From Ulva prolifera (lineage: Eukaryota > Chlorophyta > Ulvophyceae > Ulvales > Ulvaceae): a DNA stretch of 64,000 nt. The notes below the pieces were generated by a model that was given only the letters and a program-made list of their open reading frames with translations, was not told where the DNA came from and did not search any database. Location: contig CM041201.1 of NCBI GenBank assembly GCA_023078555.1, positions 2,425,713 through 2,489,712 on the forward strand, in the 5' to 3' direction. Made by a program: the position numbers and the translations under genes. Position 1 is the first letter of the stretch, and each line of letters opens with the position of its first letter. Below, one piece after another: positions 19,766-31,225 of this stretch.

Positions 19766-22330
19766 ACCAATTACTTAAGTGCAATTGGGGTTTTAGAGGG
19801 CCTGCACACGCTGCGGCGGTCAGCGACACCCAGCCGTTGCACAGAAGGATCGAATGTAGCAATGCGGTTTTCCACCACATTTGGCATCTCAATGCATCAT
19901 GGCGGATGCACATCCCAATTGCTAGATGGATTGCACGCTGCAGCGAGGCCCTGCAGCTGGCGCCATGGCACAGCTGCATTGGCTGGCGCCACAACTGCAA
20001 TCTCATTCCTGCGCCATTCAAAGTCATCCAGTGGCCTATTTACAAGTACACACTACACACTATGCCGTTTTGCGGACACATGGGATGTAGCATTGCACAC
20101 CTGGAAATTGGCGTCTTCCAATTGACCAAAAACGTGGCCGAAGCACGGATTGAAGCGCTGTTGTCTCGGTGTGGCGCAAAAACGGGAGGGGCGGTTCGGA
20201 TAGGGTCGGCACAGGTAAGGGACGGAGACAGGCACCGGCGGGCTCTGAGATGGCCTGGCCAGGCAGCCGCAGTCCTGCAGCATCACACTCTCGAGTGACA
20301 CTGTGTGGCAGTCTAGGGACGTGCCCTCTGTTGCGTTGCATTCTTGCACGTCTCGCGGTGGTGCGCCACATCAGCGATACATCGACAGCGCCGCCGGCAC
20401 TGCAAGAGGAACACTGCAGCGCGGACGTGACAGGCACTCGTCGACCGGGCCAGTGTGAACATGCATGAATCGGACAACAAACAGGCAGGCGCCCTAGCAC
20501 CCTGAGTGACATGCAGATGCTGTAGCAATCGCGACACATCCACATCCTGGGGCTCCATTGTGACTGAAGGGGACACACTCAGCGAGGTGCTGACTCACTG
20601 CTAGGGGTTCTCAACTCACTGCTGAGCAGCAACATTGCAAGGTGCAGATCGCAGGAGTGTGATGCGGACATGATTGGTTGTGATGTCGGCAGACAAGGCT
20701 AAAAATAGGGTCGATGCGGATTCAAAACTATATTTGGCATGTGGAAAGCCTTTTTACTGAGCTGAGCAGTGTAGGACAAGCAGAGGTGGTCACGAGTGCA
20801 GCGTTTGCCATGCGTAGTTGGCTCGGCACGCTCGTGCACGACGTGAAAGCTTCCCTCACAAGGCAGCTGAACTTGCTGATCATCCCGTCAAGGCGCTGTC
20901 TATGTCCTGTGAATCAAGTTTTCGTCTGAACCGAATCTGTCGACCTGGATTCGCGATCGGCCTCGGGAAAGCCAGCGAAATGTAGGAGAAGCCCGTGCGC
21001 GAATGAAGGTATACATAAATATACAAGAAAGGCAGGTAAGATGAGCGTTCCCGTGAGAAGTGTTACAAGGGCAAAAGTGAGAAGTGTCATAAGCGCGGCC
21101 CCGTGAGAAGTGTTCCTGTCCCGCGCTACACCCGACGCTGGCCGTTTGGATCTGCTTTGGCTCCGCAGAGCAATCGACAGAACAGCGTTCGAATGTCTGT
21201 TTCTGCCCAGCTTTGCAAGCTTTACAAAGAGGCACAGGGTGCTCGTCGTTCTTGACAAGCCAGAGTCCAAGGAACGCTGGACCAAATACCGCGGACCCAT
21301 ACACGTCGATGTCAACGCAACTCAACAGTGCTGCACGATGACGGGACTGGGGGGAAGAGTTTACAAAAGAGTGAACGGGAGAAAACACGGGACTGGGGGC
21401 GTATCAGGAACGAGGCTTTGCGCGCGTGAAACCTCCGACAGAAGTTTAGCAGCTCAGCATACAACCTAAGAACAAGAGGAGCCATTGCTATGGGTCTATT
21501 TTGTAGCTCTCACGCTTTATGCAGGGCTGCCGCGTGCGCAGCTGCAGACATTTGCATACCATATATACCGTATATACCGTATACCGTATATACCGGGAGC
21601 GCGTCCCGAGGTCGCCAGGCACGCGCTTCAGAAATCGTACCTCGGTCACTTTTGAAGGCTCAAAGCTCACTCAGTGCGAGAGATCATCCCATCGGGCCCG
21701 AGCCACAGATATCTGCGTGCCACTTTCCTCGACGAAGTCAGGTCGACAATAGGTGAGAGAGCGCTAGCGCCGCTGCGTGCAGGAGCAAACAAGGAGTTTA
21801 TGCATATGCAGCTCGTGAACCCGGTGCAGCCGCATTTATGATGCAGCAGGGACAGCGTCGAAGCCGACGTTGGGCAAGAGACAACTACGCTTTCGCCTTC
21901 AAGAGGCGTTACGCGGTGAAGTTAGTTTACTGACGCGGTGTGAAGTAGCGCCACCGTGCATGCATCGCGCTGACAGGAAGCCGTGCACTGGCTGGAGCTC
22001 ATGTGATTGGTTTGCAGGTGGAAGTCTGCTGCATGCTCCGCGGCTCCAGTCGTGTGCAACACCAAGATCTTGAAACGTCCCAACATTGATTAACCATGCT
22101 GCAGCACTGCCAGGTGCATACCCAGAATCGAAGTCTGGTCGGCTAAAAAAATAAAAAATATTACTCGGGTCACCAATCGTGTGCACTGGTAAGGCACGTT
22201 CACCCAGGGGATAGCAACACCACGAACGGCCACCGACATCATTCTTCTGGAAACAGTGACGTGCATTCACAAAAACAGGACAGTAATGCATGCGCACAGT
22301 GTGCGCCCCCTGGCCCACATGCACCTTGGA
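19766..22330. repeat. Segmental duplication block A, copy 2
   Basis: It begins abruptly beside the NLR copy I start codon ('gaccaattacttaagtgc') and is colinear with 55092-57945. It ends where 'gcgccccctggcccaca' gives way to unrelated GC-rich DNA. It carries a local expansion of TATACCG (21555-21594) and a roughly 46-bp insertion around 21356-21400. No convincing gene was found. Minus-strand frames of 130-160 codons at 20900-21388 are not kept intact in the other copies. Confidence 0.8.
21555..21594. repeat. TATACCG microsatellite-like expansion
   Basis: Several TATACCG / GTATACCG units occur where block A1 has a single CATATGTACCGGG. It is specific to copy 2. Confidence 0.7.
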
Positions 22331-23897
22331 TTCGGGGGGGTCCCCCAATGCGCCCTTAGCAGCGCAGCAGCGGTCGCAGCATTCGTCTCCCAACCCGGGC
22401 ACCCCTCCACAGGCCCTCCTCGCATGTCGCACAGCGCGGCGACGTACTCGCATTCTTTCCGTGAGCGGCCATTGGTGATGTGTGCCACACACCCGCAGGC
22501 GGGCTCAACTGAAGAAATCCGGGTTAGGGCACTTCGCGCCGCTGCGGAGGCTGCTTTTTGCCGCGAGTGTGACAATTACGGAGGAGCCGGCGTCGTCCCG
22601 TTCCACCCTACTCCCACTGCTGCACATGCATGAGCTGCATGAGCACATCGGTCCGTCGCATTGCATGCATTTGCCTTAACAGGCTTGCTGCCGTGGCTCA
22701 CGCCGCAAACGGGCGCTGCCTCCTGGCGGAGGTTCCGTAACGACGTAATGCGTGGTCTTCCCACGATGCTCAGCCGTGGCGGCGGCCTGCCAAGTGAGAA
22801 CTGCGGCAGTGCTGCCCCTGATGGCACGGCACGCGGACCAGGCAACCTGCACCGGGCTCGGGGTTCGGTCCGACGCCCACTCGCTGCTCACTGGGCTCCC
22901 GGCACAAGATGTGACCGGTGATTGCTGCTGCCGGCGCCTGCTTGCCTGTGGCACCACACTCGCGCACCCGCCTCCGCTCCAGCCCCAAACACACGCCTTC
23001 TAGCAAAACAGCCTCGCCGCTCGCGCGGCCGCGGTGGCCCAGACTAGCAGCCCGGCCGCCGCCGGCCCGACGCGCAAGTCGCCGGGGGCCCCCGACCCAA
23101 GCCCCCAGACCCCAACCCGCGCCCCCTTCCACAGCCGTCCCCACGTCAATCCCCGCGTCCAATCAGGTCAGCCCTGAGCGGCAGGGCGCCACGGCAGCGT
23201 CTTCATCCGCCTGCCTGCCTAGGCCAATGCGCGCCCAAGACACGGCACCCTCGGAATGTGCCCGGGCGCTGGATCACGCGGAACAGGCGGCGCGCAGCGG
23301 CCGGCGAAGTACTCCCACCGGAAACCAACGGCGAGCAATGGGAGATGCATCCCACACATGTGTGTGCAGTGGCCACGGTGAGTGCTGATGTGTTCGGTTG
23401 CATGGGTGTGTTGGTCTGTGCTGCGTGTTGCTGGTAGTGTGGGTGTGAGGTTCGCCTGCTGGTTGCCTGCGGTGCTACGTGCCGCGCTTGCTTTGTCTTT
23501 GTATCACATGTGTGTACGATGCTACGCCAAGCATGACAGCAGAGCTGGCTTCTGAACATGGAGTCACTCCTGGCTCAAAGCAGCTGCCTGGAAGAGAGGA
23601 TCCCCTACATCCCCGAAAGAATGACGCTGACACACAGCCGTCGAGCATGTACATGTGGCATAGACGTTTTGATGTTTGTTTCAGTGTCCGAAAGCATTGA
23701 GCGAGCGCCTGCATGTGGCGCGGGGAGAGGAACGTCAGAAGCGGAAGCAGCGCATTCGAGACCAAACCCCGCCTCCATGTGTACCTTCTGTCAATAATAA
23801 TGTCAAGGCTTCCGAGGCAAGGTCGAGTACCGCACTGCTGAAGAGTCACAGCGGAGCATGTGTGGAATGAATCTCACCTGAACTGAAGCGCGGCACG
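22331..23897. other. Unassigned GC-rich stretch upstream of the SDR cluster
   Basis: Frames are open on both strands because of the high GC content. A plus-strand stretch near 22808-22910 (VLPLMARHADQATCTGLGVR, then a possible GTGATT donor) and another at 23210-23390 look mildly protein-like, but I could not build a gene or name a family. 23050-23107 recurs in the 15.4-kb mosaic. 23500-23897 is a diverged copy of the sequence upstream of T1 and T3. Confidence 0.3.
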
Positions 23898-25536
23898 ATG
23901 GCTGACCGCACATTTGAACGGTTTGGACTGGATACCAAATGTGTTCTGGTCACTGGAGGCTCGAAAGGTGTGTTCATGATGACGATAGCGTCGCTGCCAT
24001 AGCTAAGCATGTCAGTGCACTGTGTCTACGGGAACAGCAGTGTCGGGCTTGATCACGTTTTCGTCGGCAATCACTTGAACGTTTACACAAGCACAGCGCG
24101 TGCCAAGACTTTGAAAGCAGTTATCGGGTGACATCATTCGCACGTCTCGACCTAGTTGGCTTTCATTACGTTGAAGGTGCAACCGGCGTGTCGATCAGTG
24201 GTAAATTCGACGCACCGGGCCGTTCATTTCCGCGATCGCTGAGCCACGAGCCTCGCTGCAAGAGGCGTCTTTGAATATTCATGCTGATCAGGTGACTCAT
24301 GGCGTTGCACCTCTGCAGGTATTGGCAAAGCTGCTGTCAGGGAATCTGCTGCGGTAGGAGCTCGAGTGTATCCATGCTCGAGAGACCAGGCGGACCTAGA
24401 CACTGTGCTGCAGCCTCTGAAGGCCAGAGGTCTACCAGTGGAAGGCTCCCGGGCAAATTTCACTGACACAGGCGCAGCTGGGCATCTGGTCAGTCAAGCT
24501 CTTGCCTTCTTCAGAGGTGTGTCACAGACCACTGCCACCTTCATCCTTGTAACACAGACCACTTCTGAGCACCAGAAGTAACATCTGCTGGCACCGAATC
24601 CCATACCACTCTCATCAGCAAGCCTGCTGCTGGCCAGCTGGCACAGTCACCTGCTCACGACGTTTGCCAAATGCAGCTTCGACGTGGCAGGCAATGTGTA
24701 TGTCGCTGAGCTAGTAGATCATGAGTGTTTGTCGTCGCATGCGCAAGGCCTGAACTCACGCTAGTGGCATGCTGTGTTCTGGAGATTCTATGATATGCCG
24801 GGATGTCATCAGCTGTCCGTACATGGAAGGTGAGGGCACAACCAATCGAACTTCGCTTGAAATTCCAACACTCACGCAGCTGGCATTGATCCCGTATCTC
24901 CTGGGAGCTCATGCACCAGTCATTTACGTTTACTTCACCTCAGTTGCAAACGGGCTCAACAATATCCATGATTCCAGGGCAGCTGGATGTTCTCGTCAAC
25001 AATGCCGGCTGAGGATGCGACCCGCAGAGGACTTTGACGTGATGATGGCACCCAACGTGCGCTCCGCGCCGCACATCTGCCAGCTCCAGCTCACCATCGA
25101 TCATCTTCAACTCTTCCGTGCCTGGCGGCCCGCTGGCCCTGTGGAGCGGGTGCGTCTATGGCACGAACAAAGGTATGCCCCCGGCGCATTGTCAACATCC
25201 AGGCTTTCAACGTTGTTTACCTCCCAGGCCTACATGCATCGGCGGAGAAATCACACGAGGCTTCTCATGGGGCAAGCGCAGAAACAGCGGAACCGTTAAC
25301 CACAAGAAATGCTACTCACGGCGGGTTGCATAGAATCTGATGTGCACCGAGGCACCAGGGAAGCGCACTGTTCAACAGCCTTTGCCAGCCCAGCGGGATG
25401 CATGCAGCGGCGCTGAACCAGCTGACTCGGAGCCTTGCGTTGGGTGCGGGATCCGCGTCAACGCGGTCGCTCGGCACGCGGGGCATGGCGCGGCAGCATG
25501 CCATCGTGTGCACGCTGCCCGCGGTCGAGACCCTCG
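23898..25536 (+). pseudogene. Tropinone-reductase-like SDR pseudogene (T0)
   Basis: It has the same exon plan as T1: exon 1 at 23898-23967 (ATG, CVLVTGGSK), exon 2 at 24319-24516 (IGKAAVRESAAVGARVY...), exon 3 at 24978-25172 and part of exon 4 from 25408. Exons 1 and 2 are open. Exon 3 has lost about 20 bp after LVNNAG, giving an immediate stop, and has lost more DNA around the catalytic Ser region. The Tyr-x-x-x-Lys motif is altered (YGTNK). Exon 4 (AALNQLTRSLA) has internal deletions and runs into Ca2+-ATPase sequence at about 25537. Exon 5 is missing. It is more diverged from T1-T4 than they are within pairs, so it is an older dead member. Confidence 0.85.
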
Positions 25537-26956
25537 GGTGGACCAGAGCAAATGCGCACGCGGCCGCGCAGCCAGGCGGATGGCATGGTTGACCGCTGGC
25601 TCGTCGTGCGGTGCGTGCGCGCCGCCCTGGACACAATTGCATGACATCGAACTATTTACAAGCTTAGTTGAATTTAACTTTGTCATATAGCTCATAAGGT
25701 TGTGCTTTTCTCAAATTGTAGGCTAATCCAGAGCCGCGTAGCAATGCCCCAGAAACCCCCTTGAGGACCATATGCAGTGCCTCCAATTACCGCGCTTGGG
25801 CTGGTGCACGCGGTGGGGCGGACAAATGTATGCCTCTGGAATCAAACAGAAGCGCACATAAAGTGTGTAGGGGTGGCCTAGTAGGGGTGGCCGTGTGCCG
25901 GCTGACTCGTACATGCTAGTTATTCTTTTGTGTAATTGGGGGCGACCCTCATTCGCCTCTGCAGACTCTCGCATCATATGCGTGCCCCACTCATATCAAC
26001 ACAAATGCTCCACTCAAGATGGCGCAAATCGTTTAGCGAGCCCTACCGTGGCACAGGGGATGGTGTAGTGTTTCATAACATCAGCCCTGCTGTGGTGCAG
26101 GTACGCGGTCATCGGGGGCTACGTCGGGGCGGCCACGGCCGCAAGCTTCGTGTGGTGGTTCATCGCTTTCACCGGCGGGCCGCAGATGTCGTGGCACGAC
26201 CTCCGCCACTCGCAGTCCTGCATAGAGGACGCCGCCGGGGCGGACGCTGATGCCAGCGTCGCGGCGCGGGAGCTTACCGGGGACGGTGGCTACGCGTACA
26301 CGTGCTCCGTGTTTGAGGACCGGCGGCCGTCGACGGTCGCGATGAGCGTGCTCGTCGTCGTCGAGATGTTCAACGCGCTCAACGCGATCTCGGAGAACGG
26401 CTCGCTGCTGGTCGTGCCGCCGTGGCGCAACTGGTGGCTCGTCGCCGCGATCGCGGTGTCGATGGCGCTCCACATGGCCATCTTGTGCGATCCTGGATGC
26501 TCATGCATGTGTTAATGTTTGATTGAATGAGGGTGCAGTGAGGTGCGGTGCCTCCGGTGATGGGATCATGCATTTGCATGGCCGTCTGACGCATACAGGG
26601 TTCAGTCTTCGTCCTTTTGACAGGCGCCCCCCACTAGGCTCGTTCATGGACTGTATAACGACTCGCTGGTGGTGCCGTGCAGGCACATCCCCGGGCTGCA
26701 GCTCGTGTTTGGCGTCACGGCGCTGTCGTGGCCGGAGTGGCGGGCCGTGCTGCTGCTCTCGGCGCCGGTGGTGCTGCTCGATGAGGGCCTCAAGTTTGTG
26801 TCGCGGGGCGGCCTCGCGTCGTGGGGCCGCGCGCTGACATGGGCGTGCACCTTCTGCTGGCGCAGCCGGCGCTACATGGGCGTCGCGGGGGACGGCACCC
26901 GCTACGACGAGGATGCGGGGGATGGGCAAGAGATGCAGAAGCTGCGCTCGACGTAG
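25537..26956 (+). pseudogene. P-type Ca2+-ATPase (SERCA-like), 3' end, copy A
   Basis: Three exons encode the C-terminal membrane part of an ER-type Ca2+ pump. A partial exon to 25610 ([10 protein letters not shown]) is followed by 26101-26484, which holds YAVIGGYVGAATAASFVWWF (M7), the lumenal loop, VFEDRRPSTVAMSVLVVVEM (M8) and NGSLLVVPPWRNWWLVAA (M9). Exon 26683-26956 (HIPGLQLVFGVTALSWPEW, then VVLLDEGLKFVSR, M10) ends at a TAG. Splice phases fit across both introns. The phosphorylation site (DKTGT), the nucleotide domain and M1-M6 are absent, since the 5' side is SDR exon 4 debris. The frame itself is undamaged. This is a gene tail without a head, duplicated as copy B at 35483. Confidence 0.85.
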
Positions 26957-27085
26957 GGTGTTGTGGACAAATGGGCGTTGCGGCCGCTGACGGCGGTGCA
27001 GCCTATTCGCTGGGTTGTCTGTCGCAGACTATAGACCAGTGTATATGTATACAGGCGCACCTGCCGAACAGGTGTATGGCTGGGC

Positions 27086-27113
27086 GGGGGGGGGGGGGGG
27101 GGGGGGGGGGGGG
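27086..27113. repeat. Poly-G tract (about 28 G)
   Basis: The run lies about 130 bp downstream of the Ca2+-ATPase tail, copy A. The equivalent tract in unit 2 (37183-37202) is 20 G. Confidence 0.9.
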
Positions 27114-27824
27114 ATAATAGATGACACCGGAGTGCAGCAGTCCGACACAGAGTGTATACATGGGCAGCCATATCCAGGCCAGCCAAAACGGACATGGCCA
27201 GTGTGCCGGTGGGTACCTGTCGGGATTGCAACCCTCCTGAGCATCCGATGCTGGAGGCGCTTCACTGTGGCTGCAGGTATCCACATGCCTGGTGTGTGTG
27301 TCGTAACGGCGTGGGGCTGGATCCCAAATTGCAGTAGTAGTCCTTATGGATGCATGATCTATGCAGTAGAATGGTAACATCACGTGCATTCCCATGGGCC
27401 TGGTGTAGGCCATAGCAGTCGCTTTGCTGCCACACATGTATGTACAGTGCTGCGCCAAGCATGACAGAAGAGCTGCCTCCTGAAGAGTTGTACCACACCT
27501 GGCTCAAAGCGGGCATGTTTCCGCAAGAGAAACGCCCCCACATCAGATATTAGATGCATCAATTTAACAGCTATTGAGCATCTGCATATGCCATAGATTG
27601 TTTGGTGTCTGTTTCAGCGTCTGAAAGTGTTGAGCCGGTGCCACGTGGAGCGGGGCAAAGCAGAACAGCAGCGGCAGCAGTGCACTCGAGACAAGTCACT
27701 GCAACTGTGTCATTTGTCAACATCCACTTTAAGTCTTGCAAGGCAATGCCGAGCACCAAACTGCTCGACATTCGACTGCGCATTTGAGGAGCGCCCCCCC
27801 TTAAGTAGACTGAAGCGCGGCACG
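27114..27824. other. Upstream region of T1
   Basis: It is colinear with 37203-37915 upstream of T3 and, more weakly, with 23500-23897 upstream of T0. A 30-codon frame at 27461-27553 is stopped in unit 2, so I do not call it. The pattern 'gtctgtttcag' before an open stretch near 27610-27700 could be a splice acceptor of an upstream 5' exon, but it is unproven. No other gene is seen. Confidence 0.4.
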
Positions 27825-30080
27825 ATGGCTGAGCGCACATTTGAACGTTTCGGAATGGACAGGAAGTGTGTTCTGATCACCGGAGGCTCCAAAGGTGTGC
27901 CGACTGCAGCGTCGCTGCTCGTGCCAAGTACTTCAATGCACAGGTCTTTCATCAACAGCAGTGTCGTGTTTGCGTCTGCAATGTCGTTGTCCCATTCATG
28001 CAAGCACAACGCGCGTGCCAAGACTGTGGAAAATTTGTAAGGAGTGATCAGCTGGCATGTAACGACCTAAATGTCTTTCAATATGTTGGAGCGTAAACCG
28101 GCGTGTCGATCAGAGCGCCACAGCGGGGAATGTCACGCCCAGGACCGGCCAATGTCTAGAACGCCTAGCCACCAGAATTGCCGAAAGAGGCCTCGATCAA
28201 AATGCATGTTGGTCAGGTGACTCACGGCGCTGTACCTCTGCAGGCATTGGCAAAGCTGCTGTCAGGGAATTTGCCGAGGTAGGAGCTCGAGTGTATACAT
28301 GCTCGAGAGACCAGGCTGAGCTAGACACTGTGCTGGAGCCTCTGAAGGCTAAAGGTTTACCAGTGGCAGGATGCATGGCGGATGTCACCGACACAGACGG
28401 AGCTGAGCATCTGGTCAATCAGGCGCTCGCCTTCTTTGGAGGTGTGTCACAGATCACTGCTCAGCACCAAGGTGTAAGATGTACTGGCACCGCATTCCAG
28501 ATCACTGTCATGAGCAAGCCTGCCGCTAGCGCGGGCCAGCCTGCGCAGTCTCCTGCTCTCGGACACTTGCTGATATGCAGCTAGGCATCAGCATGCCTGT
28601 CGCCCGCCTATCACTGAGTGCAGGCCACCAAGAATGTCACCGTACACCTCAGGCCTGACCTCATGCTGGTGGCATGCCATGGCCTTGATGTCTTCTGGAG
28701 GGTAGGGACGTCATCTGCTTTTCATTACGGAATGGAAGGGTACATCCAATGGCATGCAGCATCGAACAACGCGCAGGTGGCAATAGGCCTGCACCCCCTC
28801 CTGTACGCGCCCTCTAAATCGTCAACTTCAGCTGCAGCTGAGCTCAAAGATGTCCATGATTTCAGGGCAGCTGGATGTTCTGGTCAACAACGTCGGCACG
28901 AATCGCCGCCGGCAGGCTGAGGACGCGACTGCAGAGGACTTTGACATGATGATGGCAACGAACGTGCGCTCTGCACTGCGTCTCTGTCAGCTCTGCCGGC
29001 CGCACCTCGCCAGATCCAGCGCACCATCCATCATCTTTAACTCCTCCGTGGCTGGCGGCCCGCTGGCGCTGTGGAGCGGATGCGTCTACGGGATGACGAA
29101 AGGTAAGCCAATCCCAAACGCACAGTCCACATCTGTCTTTGCATCGAAGTGCACCTCCCAGGATCTACATGAATTGCCTGGACAAACACGTGATGACACA
29201 GGGGTCTCATGGGGCAAGCGCACAAACAGCGGAATCGGCTACCGCAAGACATGCTACTCACGGCAGCTTGCATAGAATCTGGCATGCACGGAGGCACCAG
29301 GGAACCGTGCCCTGCGGCAGCCTGTGCCAGCCCAGCGGGGTGTATGCAGCGGCGCTGAATCAGCTGACGCGGAGCCTCGCGTGTGAGTGGGCGCGGGACG
29401 GCATCCGCGTCAACGCGGTCGCGCCGTGGTTTGCCGCGACGCCACTCGTGCGGCAGGCGCTGCAGGACGAAGGCTTCCGGCAGGGTGTGCTGGCGCGCAC
29501 GCCGCTCGGCCGCATCGCCGAGCCGGAGGAGACGTCGGGCGCGCCCCTTGTCACTCTCAGGTGCCCCTGCGAGACGGATTCTGTGATGCCAAAGCGCCTC
29601 GCGATGCCGTCATGCGAGGTCACCGCGCTGTGGTTGTGCTGGTTCTATTGCGGCCCGAACGCAGACGGTTGCGTCGGGGGTACATCAAGGGCCCCGTGTT
29701 TGGCCGCGGCCTGAATTGAAAATACGCCACGGACGTTACGCTCAACATCGATCCTGGGAGATGCAGTCCACCATTGTAGTCTGGGATACCGGTGCAGCTT
29801 CGCAGTCGAGTGACCACCAACCCCATCTGCTGCCGCCGTGGGCCACCATCAAGTCGCTGCCCGCATCAGCTGTCTTGTTCCTGCATCCAATTTGCCACCG
29901 ATACACCCACGTGGGTGTGTGATGTGTGCCGGCCGGTGCTTGAGGAGGTGTGTGTGTGCAGGTGTGATGGTGTGCCTCGCCTCGGCTGCAGCGTCCTTCA
30001 TCACCGGGCATGTGCTGCCAATCGACGGCGGCATGTCCGCCAATGGCTTCCACGTGGCTGCAGACTACCAGCCATGCTAG
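27825..30080 (+). CDS. Tropinone-reductase-like short-chain dehydrogenase (T1)
   Basis: Five exons: 27825-27894, 28244-28441, 28866-29102, 29350-29538, 29962-30080; 270 residues, a normal length for a classical SDR. The Rossmann cofactor motif is TGGSKGIG (residues about 20-27). NNVGTN is the NNAG-type motif typical of plant tropinone-reductase-like SDRs. The catalytic Ser lies in FNSSVAGG, the Tyr and Lys in YGMTK, and RVNAVAPW follows. Such enzymes reduce ketones or oxidise alcohols with NAD(P)H in the cytosol; the substrate cannot be inferred. All joints are phase 1. The exon 4 donor is GC (CGG|GCGCGC), shared with T3, while T2/T4 have GT. A TGTAA lies 74 nt past the stop. T3 is its near-identical tandem copy. 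Confidence 0.9.
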
Positions 30081-31225
30081 CGTGGCCGTGGTGACGTGCG
30101 CTTGAAAACTCCCACGCTTCAGACCGGCCACTGCATGGGCCCATTCACAGATTTGTAAACAAAAAAGACTTCTCTGTTCGCACCCGTTGACATTTTTGTA
30201 ACAAAACCACTCCATGGGCCCGTGTGCATGTGGTGTGCACAGAGATGGCGTGGGTGCTCGTTGTTGGGGCTGCAAAAGGACGGGCTTTCAGGGTGGCCTG
30301 CAGGATTTTTCAAAATCCACCGGGAAATATGTGTTTTGCTCCAGTCAAGGGAGTGGTGCATCCTGGGAATGCCAACAGCTGCCCGACGCAACCAGTCATG
30401 TGCTGCGTCAGCACGATTTGATTGCAGTTCTGTTCATGCATGACGTATGTGACTATGGGCAGAATACATGAACCTGCGATCCAAAGCTACATGTGTTAAC
30501 AGAATTATAAATTTGTCATGCCAAGAATTCAACAATAGATCCGTATGACCTTGCCACGGTCCCCAGCAGCATGCTGTGGCGTTAAAGCTGTGGCAAAGAG
30601 GCACCACTGGAAGGCAAAGCCGCAGTACCACTGCAAAACTGCAGCTTCCACCTAAGGCTACACAAGAATCCCAAAGCGTAGGCAGGTCGCTTTTATGTCA
30701 ATGTTGCTGCACATGGGCCATGATCTGCATCCACCTCGTCAGTGTGACATGCACACCGCATGCTCTTTCACAGCACTTCGCCTGAAACCCGACTGAATAG
30801 AGAGCTCGCAGCAGCCAGCGCAACATCGTCAATCACTTGCGTCACGTTATGTTAGTCACTCATATAGACTTGCAAGCCCGAAAGGAGGTTGTGCATATCA
30901 CTCTTTGTGTTCCCTGCCATGGCTATTGGTACCCCGACACACGTTCATGCGCGCAACACAGTTCTGCATATTCCGCGATCCTGAGCTCGGCAGAACTACC
31001 TGAAGAGCACTGGCAACTTGCTATAATGAACCATTGTTCTGGTTTGACGATGGCGTAGCGTACGTGCAATAGCCGCGTTTGACTTTGCACACCCGTCGTT
31101 TGCGATCGCGATAGCGACGCTTTCTCAGGCATATCTACAGCTCTTCTCATGTAGATCGTCAGCGATATACGAAGTGGAACTTTTTCCAAATTTTCCTCTT
31201 CTACATCGTCATATGTACTTTGACA
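30081..31225. other. T1-T2 intergenic region
   Basis: It is colinear with 40213-41356 in unit 2. It must hold the T1 3' end and the T2 promoter. Frames are short and not preserved between copies; no RNA gene is recognised. Confidence 0.5.
30154..30158 (+). promoter_or_regulatory. Candidate polyadenylation signal TGTAA for T1
   Basis: TGTAA in TTTGTAAACAAAAAAG lies shortly after the T1 stop and is kept at 40286-40290 after T3. TGTAA is the usual poly(A) signal of chlorophycean algae. Assignment here is inference. Confidence 0.35.

Noticed and set aside
20900-21388. 162-codon minus-strand frame in block A2 as a gene
   Set aside because: The equivalent frames in A1 and A3 are shorter or missing, and no domain is visible.
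26150-26515. Ca2+-ATPase tails as independent small membrane proteins
   Set aside because: Splice sites and phases match an internal part of a SERCA-type pump; no start codon context or promoter is evident, so a truncated gene tail explains them better.
27461-27553. 30-codon frame (MTEELPPEELYHTWLKAGMF...) upstream of T1
   Set aside because: It is stopped in the unit 2 copy (37.55 kb) and not alignable in frame upstream of T0, so selection on it is not supported.
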